In this document: in pieces, positions 1-8,507 of the stretch
How the letters are laid out: every line of letters starts with the position of its first letter
Numbering within the stretch: the first letter of the stretch is position 1
Origin: Streptomyces sp. BHT-5-2
GTDB taxonomy: Bacteria > Actinomycetota > Actinomycetes > Streptomycetales > Streptomycetaceae
DNA: 64,000 bases
Reading direction: 5' to 3'
Assembly (NCBI RefSeq): GCF_019774615.1
Contig: NZ_CP081496.1
Coordinates: 1,860,001 to 1,924,000, forward strand
Position numbers and translations under genes: made by a program
Notes under the pieces: model-generated
Told to the model about the DNA's origin: nothing
Seen by the model: only the letters and a program-made list of their open reading frames with translations
Database searches by the model: none

Positions 1-108
1 ACCCTGCGCCGCATAGAAGCGGTGATCGCCTGCCGGGCGGCCCTGGAGCGCAATGTCGCGCCGCTGCTCGCCGTCGAGGCCATGACGGTCGCGCTCCGGG
101 CGGGCTGA
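1..108 (+). CDS. holB: DNA polymerase III subunit delta' (3' end only)
   Basis: The frame is open from base 1 and ends at TGA 106-108, giving 35 residues ending VEAMTVALRAG; the rest lies upstream of the window. The helical, alanine-rich tail fits the C-terminal collar domain of the clamp-loader delta' subunit. The call also rests on context known from Streptomyces, where holB is followed by a Tap-like secreted hydrolase and a tRNA-Thr gene, as here. Too little sequence is present to verify catalytic or clamp-loader motifs, so the name is an inference from neighbourhood plus weak similarity. Confidence 0.55.
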   Translation, partial: TLRRIEAVIACRAALERNVAPLLAVEAMTVALRAG

Positions 109-173
109 GGGCCCCACCGTCGGCTCACCACCCGCCTGACCACCGCGCACGGATCGTTGATCTATGGATACGC

Positions 174-209
174 TCCGTAGGTGACCCGGAAAATCCGTAG
201 GTGGTCCGG
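174..209. repeat. Two 16-bp direct repeats, 20 bp apart
   Basis: TCCGTAGGTGACCCGG at 174-189 and TCCGTAGGTGGTCCGG at 194-209 match at 14 of 16 positions and start exactly 20 bp apart, about two helical turns. They lie in the 242-bp gap between holB and the secreted hydrolase. The spacing suits a regulator bound twice on one DNA face, but no regulator is identified. Confidence 0.4.
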
Positions 210-350
210 CAGGAGTCGGGACGCCGGGAGCCGGAAGCCGGGAGCGCACCGCCGAGGAGCACACCGCACCGAGGAGCCACCGCCGCCAGGAACGCCACAC
301 AGGCCACCACCGGGAAGACCCCCACCTGGGACCGACACCAAGGGACCGCC

Positions 351-1955
351 ATGCCGCCCAGCCGCCTGTTCCGCTCCACCACGACCGCTGCCGCCGCTGC
401 CACCGCGGCCCTCGCCCTGCTGATCTCCGGCTGTTCGTCGGGAACGTCGTCCGCACCCGGTGGCGCCGGTTCGTCGGGCCACTCCACGGAGGCCGGCGCC
501 GACCTCCCGGCGTCCGCCACCCCCCTGGCGCCGCTCCCCGCGGCCATCCCGGCCGAACTCCGCCCGTATTACGACCAGGAGCTGAGCTGGCACGACTGCG
601 GTGTGGCGGGCTTCCAGTGCGCCACGATGAAGGCCCCCCTGGACTACACCAAGCCCGACCCGGCCACCGACCTGAAGCTTGCGGTGGCCCGCAAACAGGC
701 CACCGGCCCCGGGGCCCGGCTCGGCTCCCTCATGGTCAATCCGGGCGGCCCCGGCGGCTCGGCGATCGACTACCTCCAGCAGTACGCGCCCCAGCCGGCC
801 GCGGTCCGCGCGCGGTACGACATGGTCGCCATGGACCCGCGCGGGGTGGCCCGCAGCGAACCGGTCGAATGCCTCACCGACGCCCAGATGGACCGCTACA
901 CCCAGACCGACACCACCCCCGACAACCCCGCCGAGGTCGACCAGCTCGTCACCGCCGACCGCGACTTCGCCAAGGGCTGCGAGGCCCGTTCCGGCAAGCT
1001 GCTGCCGCACGTCTCCACCATCGAGGCGGCCCGCGACATGGACGTCCTGCGCGCCGCCCTCGGCGACAAGCGGCTGACCTACGTCGGCGCCTCCTACGGC
1101 ACCTTCCTCGGTGCGACCTATGCCGGCCTCTTCCCGTCCCGCTCCGGCCGCCTGGTCCTCGACGGGGCGATGGACCCGTCGCTGGACTCCCGCGCCATCA
1201 ACCTCCAGCAGGCCGCCGGCTTCAACACCGCCTTCACCGCGTTCGCCGCCGACTGCGTGAAGAAGAAGGACTGCCCGCTCGGCACCAAGAGCACCGAGGA
1301 CGCCGGCCGGCAGCTCTCCGCCCTCTTCAAGAAGCTGGACGCCCACCCGATCGACACCGGCCAGGAACGCAAGCTCACCGAGTCCCTCGCCACCACCGGC
1401 GTCATCGCCGCGATGTACGACCAGGGCGCCTGGCCCCTGTTGCGCAAGGCCATCGCCCAGGCCCGGGCCGGCAACGGCCGCGGGCTGCTCGCCCTCTCCG
1501 ACAGCTACTACGAACGCGATGCCTCGGGCCACTACGCGAACCAGATGTACGCCAACCCGGCCGTCAACTGCCTCGACCTCCCGGCTCCCTTCACCGGCCC
1601 CGACCAGGTCCGCGGCGCCCTGCCCGGCTTCCGCAAGGCGTCCCCGGTCTTCGGCGACAACTTCGCCTGGTCCGCCCTGAGCTGCGCCTACTGGCCGGTC
1701 AAGGCCACCGGCACGGTCCACCGCATCGAGGCCAAGGGCGCCGACCCGATCGTCGTCGTCGGCACCACCCGCGACCCGGCCACCCCGTACACCTGGGCCA
1801 AGGGCCTGGCCGCCCAGCTCTCCAGCGGCACCCTCCTGACCTACGTCGGCGACGGCCACACCGCCTACGGCCGCGGCAGCGACTGCATCGACACCGCCAT
1901 CAACACCTACCTCCTCGAAGGCACCCCGCCCGCCAAGGGCAAGCGCTGCACGTGA
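351..1955 (+). CDS. Secreted tripeptidyl-aminopeptidase-like alpha/beta hydrolase (lipoprotein)
   Basis: 534 residues. The N-terminus has basic residues, a hydrophobic run and the lipobox LISGC with Cys28, so the mature protein should be lipid-anchored outside the cell. The nucleophile elbow GASYG places the catalytic Ser at 248; a TTRDPATP stretch near 465 carries the likely acid, and DGHTAYG near 505 the His, followed by the Cys-containing TAP-like C-terminal domain. This matches the SlpD/SlpE and Tap family of Streptomyces mycelial peptidases that remove N-terminal tripeptides. ATG 351 is chosen because it directly precedes the signal peptide; the longer frame from 201 adds a non-signal extension. 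Confidence 0.85.
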   Translation: MPPSRLFRSTTTAAAAATAALALLISGCSSGTSSAPGGAGSSGHSTEAGADLPASATPLAPLPAAIPAELRPYYDQELSWHDCGVAGFQCATMKAPLDYTKPDPATDLKLAVARKQATGPGARLGSLMVNPGGPGGSAIDYLQQYAPQPAAVRARYDMVAMDPRGVARSEPVECLTDAQMDRYTQTDTTPDNPAEVDQLVTADRDFAKGCEARSGKLLPHVSTIEAARDMDVLRAALGDKRLTYVGASYGTFLGATYAGLFPSRSGRLVLDGAMDPSLDSRAINLQQAAGFNTAFTAFAADCVKKKDCPLGTKSTEDAGRQLSALFKKLDAHPIDTGQERKLTESLATTGVIAAMYDQGAWPLLRKAIAQARAGNGRGLLALSDSYYERDASGHYANQMYANPAVNCLDLPAPFTGPDQVRGALPGFRKASPVFGDNFAWSALSCAYWPVKATGTVHRIEAKGADPIVVVGTTRDPATPYTWAKGLAAQLSSGTLLTYVGDGHTAYGRGSDCIDTAINTYLLEGTPPAKGKRCT

Positions 1956-2046
1956 CCCGCCCCACACCCGCCCCCACCTCCACCGAGCCCCTCCGGAACC
2001 GAGTACAGAGCACCCCCGCTCCTGTGTAGACTGGGCCGCGCACCAC

Positions 2047-2120
2047 GCCGCCTTAGCTCAGTTGGCCAGAGCAACGCACTCGTAATGCGTAGGTCTCGGG
2101 TTCGAATCCCGAAGGCGGCT
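2047..2120 (+). tRNA. tRNA-Thr (anticodon CGT)
   Basis: A complete cloverleaf is visible. The acceptor stem GCCGCCT pairs with AGGCGGC; the anticodon stem ACGCA/TGCGT encloses loop CTCGTAA with anticodon CGT, reading ACG (Thr); the T-arm is TCGGG-TTCGAAT-CCCGA. The discriminator base is T2120. CCA is not encoded: the sequence continues CAGTT. Confidence 0.96.
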
Positions 2121-2128
2121 CAGTTGGG

Positions 2129-2160
2129 ACCCCGGCTCGGATTTTTCTGAGCCGGGGTTT
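2129..2160 (+). terminator. Rho-independent terminator of tRNA-Thr
   Basis: ACCCCGGCTC (2129-2138) pairs perfectly with GAGCCGGGGT (2149-2158) across a 10-base loop, followed by a short T run. It starts 8 bp after the tRNA. Confidence 0.85.
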
Positions 2161-2325
2161 CTGGTTTCGGGGATGTGTTGGTGGTGTCGGGTGCGTGCGG
2201 GCTTCAGATGTCGTCGGGGCGGCCCGTTGCACGCCCCGGCCGAGGGTCCGGGCGGCGGTGGAGGCGCCACCGCGCTGGTGCAGCTCGTGCCCGGGATCTT
2301 TCGGTGGGTCGCGTTGCCATCGTGA

Positions 2326-2880
2326 ATGTCGGGGCGTGTCATGAGGCGGATTTCCAGGGCCGGTTGGCCCTGTTCTGGGCCTCGGGCGTTCGGGGAGGCG
2401 GCGCGGGTGCTGCGGCCCGGTGGCCGGCTGTCCGTGAGTCTGCCGGTCCATGCCCGCCGCCGGTACCACGTCCGCCTGTGCGGGCCGGTCCCGGCGGAGC
2501 TGTCCGCGCTTGCGGCACGGGCCAGGGCGGGTGCCGCCGAGGTCTTCGCGCCCGAACGGCTGTGGGCGGCGGCCGCGCGGACCGGACTGCTGGCCGAGCG
2601 CGCGGTGGTCGAGGACACCGTCCGCCGACTGCGCGGCCAGGCCGAGGTCGAGGCGCATCTGCGGGAGCGGGACACCGGGGCGTTGACGCTGCCGGAACAC
2701 GCGACCGCGGCGCTCGGTGCGGGAGGGGCGCGGCGCTACCGCGACGCCTGCCATGAGGCGGCCGCGCGGCACGGCACGATCGCGTACACCACCCCGGTGC
2801 TGTACGCGACCTTCCGCCGGGCCGGTGACGGTGACGCCGACGGTGCAGGTGCCGGTGTGGGAGGTCGACCGGTGCACTGA
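2326..2880 (+). pseudogene. Remnant of a class I SAM-dependent methyltransferase (C-terminal half)
   Basis: From about 2390 this frame reads EAARVLRPGGRLSVSLPVHA, the strand 4 to strand 5 region typical of class I methyltransferases. About 140 residues of plausible C-terminal domain follow, ending IAYTTPVLYATFRR. The N-terminal half with the glycine-rich SAM-binding motif is absent: the sequence upstream runs straight into the tRNA-Thr terminator region. The gene therefore looks deleted at its 5' side. A shortened functional protein is possible, but no convincing start or ribosome-binding site precedes the homologous part. Confidence 0.6.
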
Positions 2881-2932
2881 GCCGGTCGGCGGTGCGGGCG
2901 TCGCGCACCGAGCCGGTCGGCCGTGCGGGCGC

Positions 2933-3880
2933 CTACCGTCGGACGAGGTCGCCCGGGTCCGTGTTCGCCCCGCACAGGACGACGCAGACCGTCTCGCCGG
3001 GGGCGGGGGAGTAGGCGCCGGACCGCAGGGCCGCGAGGGCAGTGGCGCCGGCCGGTTCGACGGCGATGCGGTAGGCGTCCCACAGCTGTTGGCGTGCGTC
3101 GACGATCGCGTCGTCGGGGACCAGGACCGAGCGGGTGCCGGGGTGCCGGGCCCAGTCCAGGGCGGCCTGGGAGACCAGGCGGGCGCCCAGGGCGTCGGCG
3201 GCGACGGAACGGACCTCGACGGGGACCGGGGCCCCGGACCGGAGCGCGGCGTTCAGCGCCCGGGAGTGCTCCGGTTCGACGACCACGGTCCGGATGCCGC
3301 GGTGGTCCGCGGCCGCGGCGGTGCCGGCGAACAGCCCGCCGCCGCCGGCCGCCACGACGACCGTGTCGACCGCGGGCAGCGCGGCCGCGACCTCTTCGAG
3401 GAGGGTGCCGGCCCCGGCGGCGATCAGGGGGTGGTCGTAGGCGTGGGACTCCAGCGCGCCGGTCCGGGCCGCGTACCCGCGGGACGCCTCCAGGGCCTCG
3501 GAGTACTCCGTCCCGACCTGGTGCACCTGCGCGCCGAGGGCCCGGAGCCCGGCCACCTTCACCGCGGGGGAGGTCTGCGGCAGGAACACGTTGGCGGGGA
3601 CGTGGTGCCGGGCCGCCGCCCAGGCGCAGGCGATCCCGGCGTTGCCACCGGAGGCGATGACGACACCGGCCTCCGGCATGGTGCCGGCTTCCTTGTGCGC
3701 GGCGGTGAAGTTGGCCGCGCCGCGGGCCTTGAAGGTGCCCGTGTGCTGCATGAACTCGCAGGCGAACCACACCCGGGCGCCGGTGGGATCCGGGTCCGCG
3801 GGCGCGAGGGACACCGGCCGGACCTGCCCGGCGATACGGGCGGCCGCGGACTTCACCTCGTCGTAGGTGAGCTGGGGCAT
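2933..3880 (-). CDS. PLP-dependent threonine/serine dehydratase-like enzyme
   Basis: 315 residues of fold type II PLP enzyme. The Schiff-base lysine is K51 in GTFKARGAANF, the substrate loop is ASGGNAG at 76-82, and the phosphate-binding loop is AAGGGGLFAG near 167. These features match catabolic threonine/serine dehydratases, which deaminate Ser or Thr to 2-oxo acids. There is no C-terminal ACT domain, so this is not the long biosynthetic IlvA type. The loop reads GGNAG rather than SGNHA, so substrate could differ (hydroxy-amino acids or other beta-elimination substrates). ATG 3880 follows GGAGGCCCTGCC. Confidence 0.8.
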   Translation of the reverse strand: MPQLTYDEVKSAAARIAGQVRPVSLAPADPDPTGARVWFACEFMQHTGTFKARGAANFTAAHKEAGTMPEAGVVIASGGNAGIACAWAAARHHVPANVFLPQTSPAVKVAGLRALGAQVHQVGTEYSEALEASRGYAARTGALESHAYDHPLIAAGAGTLLEEVAAALPAVDTVVVAAGGGGLFAGTAAAADHRGIRTVVVEPEHSRALNAALRSGAPVPVEVRSVAADALGARLVSQAALDWARHPGTRSVLVPDDAIVDARQQLWDAYRIAVEPAGATALAALRSGAYSPAPGETVCVVLCGANTDPGDLVRR

Positions 3881-3954
3881 GGCAGGGCCTCCGGAAGTGC
3901 GGAGCCCGGGGCGTGGGGCGTGCCCGGTGTCGCCGCGGGCTCCTCGGCGGCGAC

Positions 3955-4044
3955 GGGCGGGACTGTGGTGATGGGCGGGACTGTGGTGACGGGTGGGTCG
4001 GTGGTGACGGGCAGCACCGGGGTGACGAGTGGGCCGGTGGTGGT
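3955..4044. repeat. 18-bp minisatellite, five copies
   Basis: Five head-to-tail 18-bp units occupy 3955-4044. Units 1 and 2 (GGGCGGGACTGTGGTGAT and the same ending in C) differ by one base; units 3 to 5 are progressively diverged. The array lies between the dehydratase start and the YbaK gene stop. The length is a multiple of three and both flanking genes stay outside it. Confidence 0.75.
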
Positions 4045-4055
4045 GGCGGCCCGGT

Positions 4056-4619
4056 TCAGCCGGCCAGCCGGGGGAGGACCTCGGCCCGCGGCAGCTGGGC
4101 CAGGAAGCGGCCGGGGAGGATGAGCTTGCCGCGGCGCCGGCCGCTGCCGATGAGCACGTACGGGCTGGCCGCGACCGCCTCGTCGACCAGTACCGGCCAG
4201 TCCGCCGGCAGGCCGAGCGGAGTGATGCCGCCGTACTCCATGCCGGTCTCGGCGACGGCGGTCTCCATGGGCGCGAAGCTGGCCTTACGGGCACCCAGGT
4301 GCTTCCGGACGGTCTTGTTGACGTCGACGCGGGTGGTCGCCAGCGCGACACAGGCGGCGAAGGTGACCTCCTGGCCGCGCCTGGCGCCGACGATCACGCA
4401 GTTCGCGGAGGCGTCCAGCGGCACGTCGTAGGTCTCGCAGAAGGCGGCGGTGTCGGCCTTCTCCGGATCGGTGTCGACGACCAGCACGGACTCCGCCGGC
4501 TCGGCGCCCGCCCACCCGCGCAGGGCCGCGGCGGTGGGGTCCGCCACCAGCTCGGGACGCTCGATCGCGCGCCAGGCCGCGTCGAAGCGACCGAACGGTG
4601 TGGTGAGGGAATTGATCAC
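4056..4619 (-). CDS. YbaK/EbsC-family aminoacyl-tRNA deacylase-like protein
   Basis: 187 residues with the YbaK/ProX editing-domain pattern: a segment SANCVIVGARRGQEVTFAACVALATTRVDVNKTVRKHLGA split by short loops, then GMEYGGITPLGLP, then a conserved V-L-I-GSGRRRGKLILP end. Family members hydrolyse mischarged tRNAs such as Cys-tRNA-Pro. The putative catalytic Lys is in VNKTVRK. GTG 4619 (VINSLTTPFGRF) is the chosen start; the frame stays open upstream without an obvious ribosome-binding site, so the N-terminus is uncertain. Confidence 0.75.
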   Translation of the reverse strand: MINSLTTPFGRFDAAWRAIERPELVADPTAAALRGWAGAEPAESVLVVDTDPEKADTAAFCETYDVPLDASANCVIVGARRGQEVTFAACVALATTRVDVNKTVRKHLGARKASFAPMETAVAETGMEYGGITPLGLPADWPVLVDEAVAASPYVLIGSGRRRGKLILPGRFLAQLPRAEVLPRLAG

Positions 4620-4908
4620 CTTCGCATCGTAGTTCAGCCGCTTCCGCCTGCGGAGGGGTGCGGCGAGGGCCCGTCCTCCCGCGCCCGGGGCCCTGCCCGG
4701 TCCGCTCGGATGGCCGCCTCCCCGGGGAGCCGCCGCCGAAGGGGTTGACCTGCGGAAAAGGCGGGCGGGAAGGGCGTGCGGCGGGGCGCCCCGCGTGGCG
4801 GTGGGGGCGGGTTGGAGGCAGGGTCGGGAGGCAGGGCGGCTGCGGGCCCTAGGGGGCGTACCTGACGCAGACGGCAGCGTCTGCGGCCGAGCGACCTGGA
4901 GGCTCCGC

Positions 4909-5817
4909 GTGCTTGGGAGATCGGTGCGGATCCGTCGGCCGTTTCGGGCCGCGTCCGGTGCGTTCGCTTTCCTCGTCACGGTGACCGTGGCCTCGTCGGC
5001 GCTGGCGTCCGGCCCGGAGGGGCGGCAGCAGTTGGCCACCCGGGGCGGGACGTTCGTGAGGCTGCCGCAGGAGCACGGCACCCCGTTCGTGATCGCCCAC
5101 CGGGGCGCGTCGCGCTACGCGCCGGAGAACACCCTCGCGGCCGTCGACGCGGCGCACCGCCGGGGTCTGCTGTGGGTCGAGAACGACGTGCAGCGGACCA
5201 GGGACGGGCGGTTGATCGTGATGCACGACACCACGCTCACCCGGACCACCGATGCCGCGAAGGTGTTCCCGCACCGGGCGCCGTGGCGGGTGGGGGATTT
5301 CACCGCGGCGGAGATCGCGCGGCTGGATGCGGGGAGTTGGTTCGGGAAACGGTTCGCGGGCGAGCGGGTGCCCACGCTCGCCGACTATCTGCACCGGCTG
5401 GACCGTAATCGGCAGGGGCTGCTGCTGGAGCTCAAGGCGCCCGAGGAATATCCGGGAATCGAGGCGCAGGCGCTTCGCGAACTGCGGGCGCTGGGTTGGC
5501 TGGACCGCGCGCATATCCGTGGTCGGTTGGTGATCCAGAGCTTCTGCGTACGTTGCGTGCGGCGGGTGCACCGGCTGATGCCGGAGGTGCGTACGGGCAT
5601 TCTGGGGCGGCCGCCGCTGAGCCGGCTGCGGAGTTATGCGCGGTTCGCCGATCAGATCAATCCCCGTATGGCGGAGGTCGGTTCGCGCTGGGCCCGGGCG
5701 GTGCACGGGCTACGGGGCCCACACGGCCGGCAGTTGGAGATCTTCGCGTGGGACGTGGGGACGGAGGCGAGTGTGCGGGCGGTGCGGGCGCGGGGCGTGG
5801 AAGGCGTCATCGACTGA
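4909..5817 (+). CDS. Secreted glycerophosphodiester phosphodiesterase
   Basis: 302 residues. After a Sec signal (hydrophobic FAFLVTVTVASSALA) comes the GDPD TIM-barrel: VIAHRGASRYAPENT with H64/R65 and E73, metal ligands E91 and D93 in ENDVQ, and general acid H106 in VMHD. The barrel continues to FAWDVGT and closes at VEGVID. The enzyme should cleave glycerophosphodiesters from phospholipids or wall teichoic acid to glycerol-3-phosphate outside the membrane. GTG 4909 is preferred because TGGAGG lies 6 bp upstream; GTG 4924 is an alternative that would still keep most of the signal peptide. Confidence 0.85.
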   Translation: MLGRSVRIRRPFRAASGAFAFLVTVTVASSALASGPEGRQQLATRGGTFVRLPQEHGTPFVIAHRGASRYAPENTLAAVDAAHRRGLLWVENDVQRTRDGRLIVMHDTTLTRTTDAAKVFPHRAPWRVGDFTAAEIARLDAGSWFGKRFAGERVPTLADYLHRLDRNRQGLLLELKAPEEYPGIEAQALRELRALGWLDRAHIRGRLVIQSFCVRCVRRVHRLMPEVRTGILGRPPLSRLRSYARFADQINPRMAEVGSRWARAVHGLRGPHGRQLEIFAWDVGTEASVRAVRARGVEGVID

Positions 5818-6171
5818 GCCCCCGATTGATCGACGAGCCCCTGATTGTTCGGGTGTTCGCGGCGGGTGGTTTTTTCGGGAGTTCCGGAGTCGCGGCCGCT
5901 CGTCCAGGGCCGACGGGTGTAATCTCCCGCCCGAATTTGCGGGATTTCGCCCGGCTCCGGTGAAGGTGCGGTGAAGGGCGGCGATCCGGTGGGCGGGCAC
6001 GGCCGGGCGGGATTTACGGGATTCCGTCGCCGCGGCTAAGGTGCCAGAGATGTTCGACGCGACGATCGCCGTAAATAAACTAAGACGCCGAATTCGGCCC
6101 GTGGGTTCCATTGTGGAGCGCACGGCTTCGCGGCGTCCGGCTCCTTTCGACGGCGCGTTCCGGGAGGGCCG
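5818..6171. other. 354-bp intergenic region
   Basis: No credible gene. Near 5816-5850 the phrase GAGCCCC-GATTG-TCG occurs twice, imperfectly. An AT-richer patch (CGTAAATAAACTAAG) at about 6070-6085, unusual for this DNA, is a plausible promoter area for the acyltransferase gene. GGGAGGGCC at 6162-6170 serves as its ribosome-binding site. Confidence 0.5.
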
Positions 6172-7458
6172 TTGACGCACGAGTTTCCGGCGTCCGGCGA
6201 GCGGCGGGTGCCGCTGCCCGCGCCGCGGCCGACGCCGCAGGACCCGCCCGCAGGGGCGGGGGCGGTCGGGGGGCCGGGCCGGGCCGGGCTGTCCACGGCG
6301 ACGATCCCCGCGTCCTCGACGCCCGTGCCGGCGCCGCCCGGGCCGACGGTGGGCGGCAGCGGCAGCGGGCGGCACGCCAAGGGGCGCGCGGGCCGGGCCG
6401 GCGCCGGCCCGGCGGCGACCACCGAACCGCGGCCCCCCACCCGCGACGCGTTCTTCGACAACGCGAAGTACCTGGCCATCGTGCTGGTGGCGATGGGCCA
6501 CTCCTGGGAGCCGCTGCGCTCCGGCAGCCGGTCGGCGGCGGCGCTCTACATCGCCGTCTACGCGTTCCATATGCCGGCCTTCATCATCATCTCCGGCTAT
6601 TTCTCGCGCAGTTTCGACATGCGCCGGGACCGACTGCAACGGCTGATCACCGGCGTCGCCGTCCCGTACGTCCTCTTCGAGGTCGCCTACACCTTCTTCA
6701 AGCGCTGGGCGGACCACGACCCGGACTATCCGATCACCCTGCTCCAGCCGTGGTACCTGACGTGGTTCCTGGTCGCGCTCTTCGTCTGGCGCCTGACCAC
6801 CCCGCTGTGGAAGATCGTGCGCTGGCCGCTGCCGCTCGCGATGGTCATCGCGGTGCTGGCGTCCGTCTCACCGGAGATCGGTGACGATCTCAACCTCCAA
6901 CGGGTGCTCCAGTTCCTGCCGTTCTTCGTGCTGGGGCTCAACCTGCGGCCGGAGCACTTCCAGCTGCTGCGGCGCAAGGAGGTCCGGCTGGCCGCGCTGC
7001 CGGTCGTCGCCGGTGCGCTGGTCCTCGCCTACTGGGCCGCGCCGCGGATGAACGCCGCGTGGTTCTACCACCGCGACAGCGCACAGGAGTTGGGCGCCCC
7101 CTGGTGGAGCGGTGTGGTGATGACCCTGGCGATGTTCGGCTGCTCGCTGGTGCTGGTGGCCTGTTTCTTCGCCTGGGTGCCGGGCCGTCGGATGTGGTTC
7201 ACGGCGCTCGGCGCCGGCACCCTCTACGGCTATCTGCTGCACGGCTTCCTCGCCAAGGGCTCGCGCTTCTGGCACTGGTACGACAACCCCTGGCTGCACA
7301 CGCCCTGGGGGCAGGTGCTGCTCACCCTGGCCGCGGGCACGCTCGTCACGCTGCTGTGCACGCCGCCGGTGCAGCGGATCTTCCGCTTCGCCGTGGAGCC
7401 GAAGATGACCTGGGCGTTCAAGCCGGATCCGGTGGGGACGGCGCGCGGGCGCGGGTGA
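6172..7458 (+). CDS. Acyltransferase family 3 integral membrane protein
   Basis: 428 residues. A disordered Pro/Gly/Ala-rich N-terminus of about 95 residues precedes FFDNAKYLAIVLVAMGHSWEP, which carries the acyltransferase-3 signature His, then about ten hydrophobic helices (for example FHMPAFIIISGYFSRSF and PWYLTWFLVALFVWRL). Family members O-acylate exported glycans, antibiotics or lipids; the substrate here is unknown. TTG 6172 is used because it follows GGGAGGGCCG and no better ATG or GTG lies before the homologous part. Confidence 0.8.
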   Translation: MTHEFPASGERRVPLPAPRPTPQDPPAGAGAVGGPGRAGLSTATIPASSTPVPAPPGPTVGGSGSGRHAKGRAGRAGAGPAATTEPRPPTRDAFFDNAKYLAIVLVAMGHSWEPLRSGSRSAAALYIAVYAFHMPAFIIISGYFSRSFDMRRDRLQRLITGVAVPYVLFEVAYTFFKRWADHDPDYPITLLQPWYLTWFLVALFVWRLTTPLWKIVRWPLPLAMVIAVLASVSPEIGDDLNLQRVLQFLPFFVLGLNLRPEHFQLLRRKEVRLAALPVVAGALVLAYWAAPRMNAAWFYHRDSAQELGAPWWSGVVMTLAMFGCSLVLVACFFAWVPGRRMWFTALGAGTLYGYLLHGFLAKGSRFWHWYDNPWLHTPWGQVLLTLAAGTLVTLLCTPPVQRIFRFAVEPKMTWAFKPDPVGTARGRG

Positions 7459-7679
7459 GAGGACGCGGGGCGGGCGGGGAGCAAGGACGGCGGGAGGCGG
7501 GATGCCCGGTCGTTCGGGCTCCCGAATTGCCCGGCCGCTCCGTAGCTCAGCCGCAGGTCCTAGGGCCCGCCGTGGCGTGGCGTCGTCCCGTTGGCCGATA
7601 CGTTGCGGTGTCGGTGTCTCGTAGGCTCCGTTGCGGCCTCCCGAACCGGGGGACGCCACGATGAAGGGGGACAGGCACC

Positions 7680-8507
7680 ATGACCGGAGCCAGCTGGGGC
7701 GGCGAGCGGCTCGATCTGGACGCGTACCTGGCGCGCGTCGGCTACGCGGGCGACCGGCGGCCGACCCTGGAGACGCTGCGGGCGCTGCACGCCGCGCACA
7801 GCGACGCCATCGGCTTCGAGAACATCGAGATCGTGCTGGGCCGCCCGATCCCGCTCGACCTGGAGACGCTGCAGGCCAAGATGGTCCGGCAGCGACGCGG
7901 CGGCTACTGCTACGAGCAGAACCTCCTCTACGCGGCCGCCCTGGAGCGCCTCGGCTTCCGGGTCTCCGGCCTCGGCGCGCGGATCCGGATGGGCGACGAC
8001 AAGGTGCGCCCGGTCACCCACGCCCTGTTGAAGGTCGAGCTGGACGGCACGGACTGGATCACCGACGTCGGATTCGGCGGCGAGGCGCTGCTCGCCCCGC
8101 TCCCGCTGCGGGACGGCGTCGAGGACCGGCAGGGCCCCTGGACCTTCGGCCTGGTCCGGGAGAAGGAGACCGAGGCGTGGGTGCTGCGGTCGCTCCATGA
8201 CGACGGCTGGTTCGACCTGTACGCCTTCGGGACCGAGCAGCGCTTCCCGGTCGACTACGCCGTCTTCAACCACTACATATCGACTCACCCGCGCTCGCCG
8301 TTCACCGGCAGGATCGTGGTGCAGAAGCCGGGGAACGGGCTGCGCCGCACGTTGGTCGGCCGGGAACTGACCCGGACCCGGCCGGACTGGTCGCGGGAGG
8401 TGCGCGAGGTCGCGCCGGAGGAGATCCCGGCCCTGCTGGACGCCGAGTTCGGGATCACGCTGTCCGCGGCGGACGCCGAGGCGCTGGTGGCGACCTACGG
8501 GCGGTGA
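7680..8507 (+). CDS. nat: Arylamine N-acetyltransferase
   Basis: 275 residues, standard NAT length. The catalytic triad is clear: Cys77 in RRGGYCYEQN, His114 in PVTHALL and Asp129 in ITDVGFGG. The enzyme transfers acetyl from acetyl-CoA to arylamines or hydrazines by a ping-pong mechanism; in actinomycetes relatives also act in antibiotic biosynthesis. ATG 7680 follows GAAGGGGGACAGGCACC. Its 3' end overlaps the converging RidA gene by 13 bp. Confidence 0.92.
   Translation: MTGASWGGERLDLDAYLARVGYAGDRRPTLETLRALHAAHSDAIGFENIEIVLGRPIPLDLETLQAKMVRQRRGGYCYEQNLLYAAALERLGFRVSGLGARIRMGDDKVRPVTHALLKVELDGTDWITDVGFGGEALLAPLPLRDGVEDRQGPWTFGLVREKETEAWVLRSLHDDGWFDLYAFGTEQRFPVDYAVFNHYISTHPRSPFTGRIVVQKPGNGLRRTLVGRELTRTRPDWSREVREVAPEEIPALLDAEFGITLSAADAEALVATYGR

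Noticed and set aside
162-1967. 601-codon open frame on the minus strand opposite the secreted peptidase
   Set aside because: Gly/Val/Ala-rich shadow typical of high-GC DNA; the plus strand has a lipobox, catalytic motifs and family similarity.
2047-2880. Integrated element or att site at tRNA-Thr
   Set aside because: No integrase gene, no repeat of the tRNA 3' end and no shift in base composition; only a decayed methyltransferase is present.
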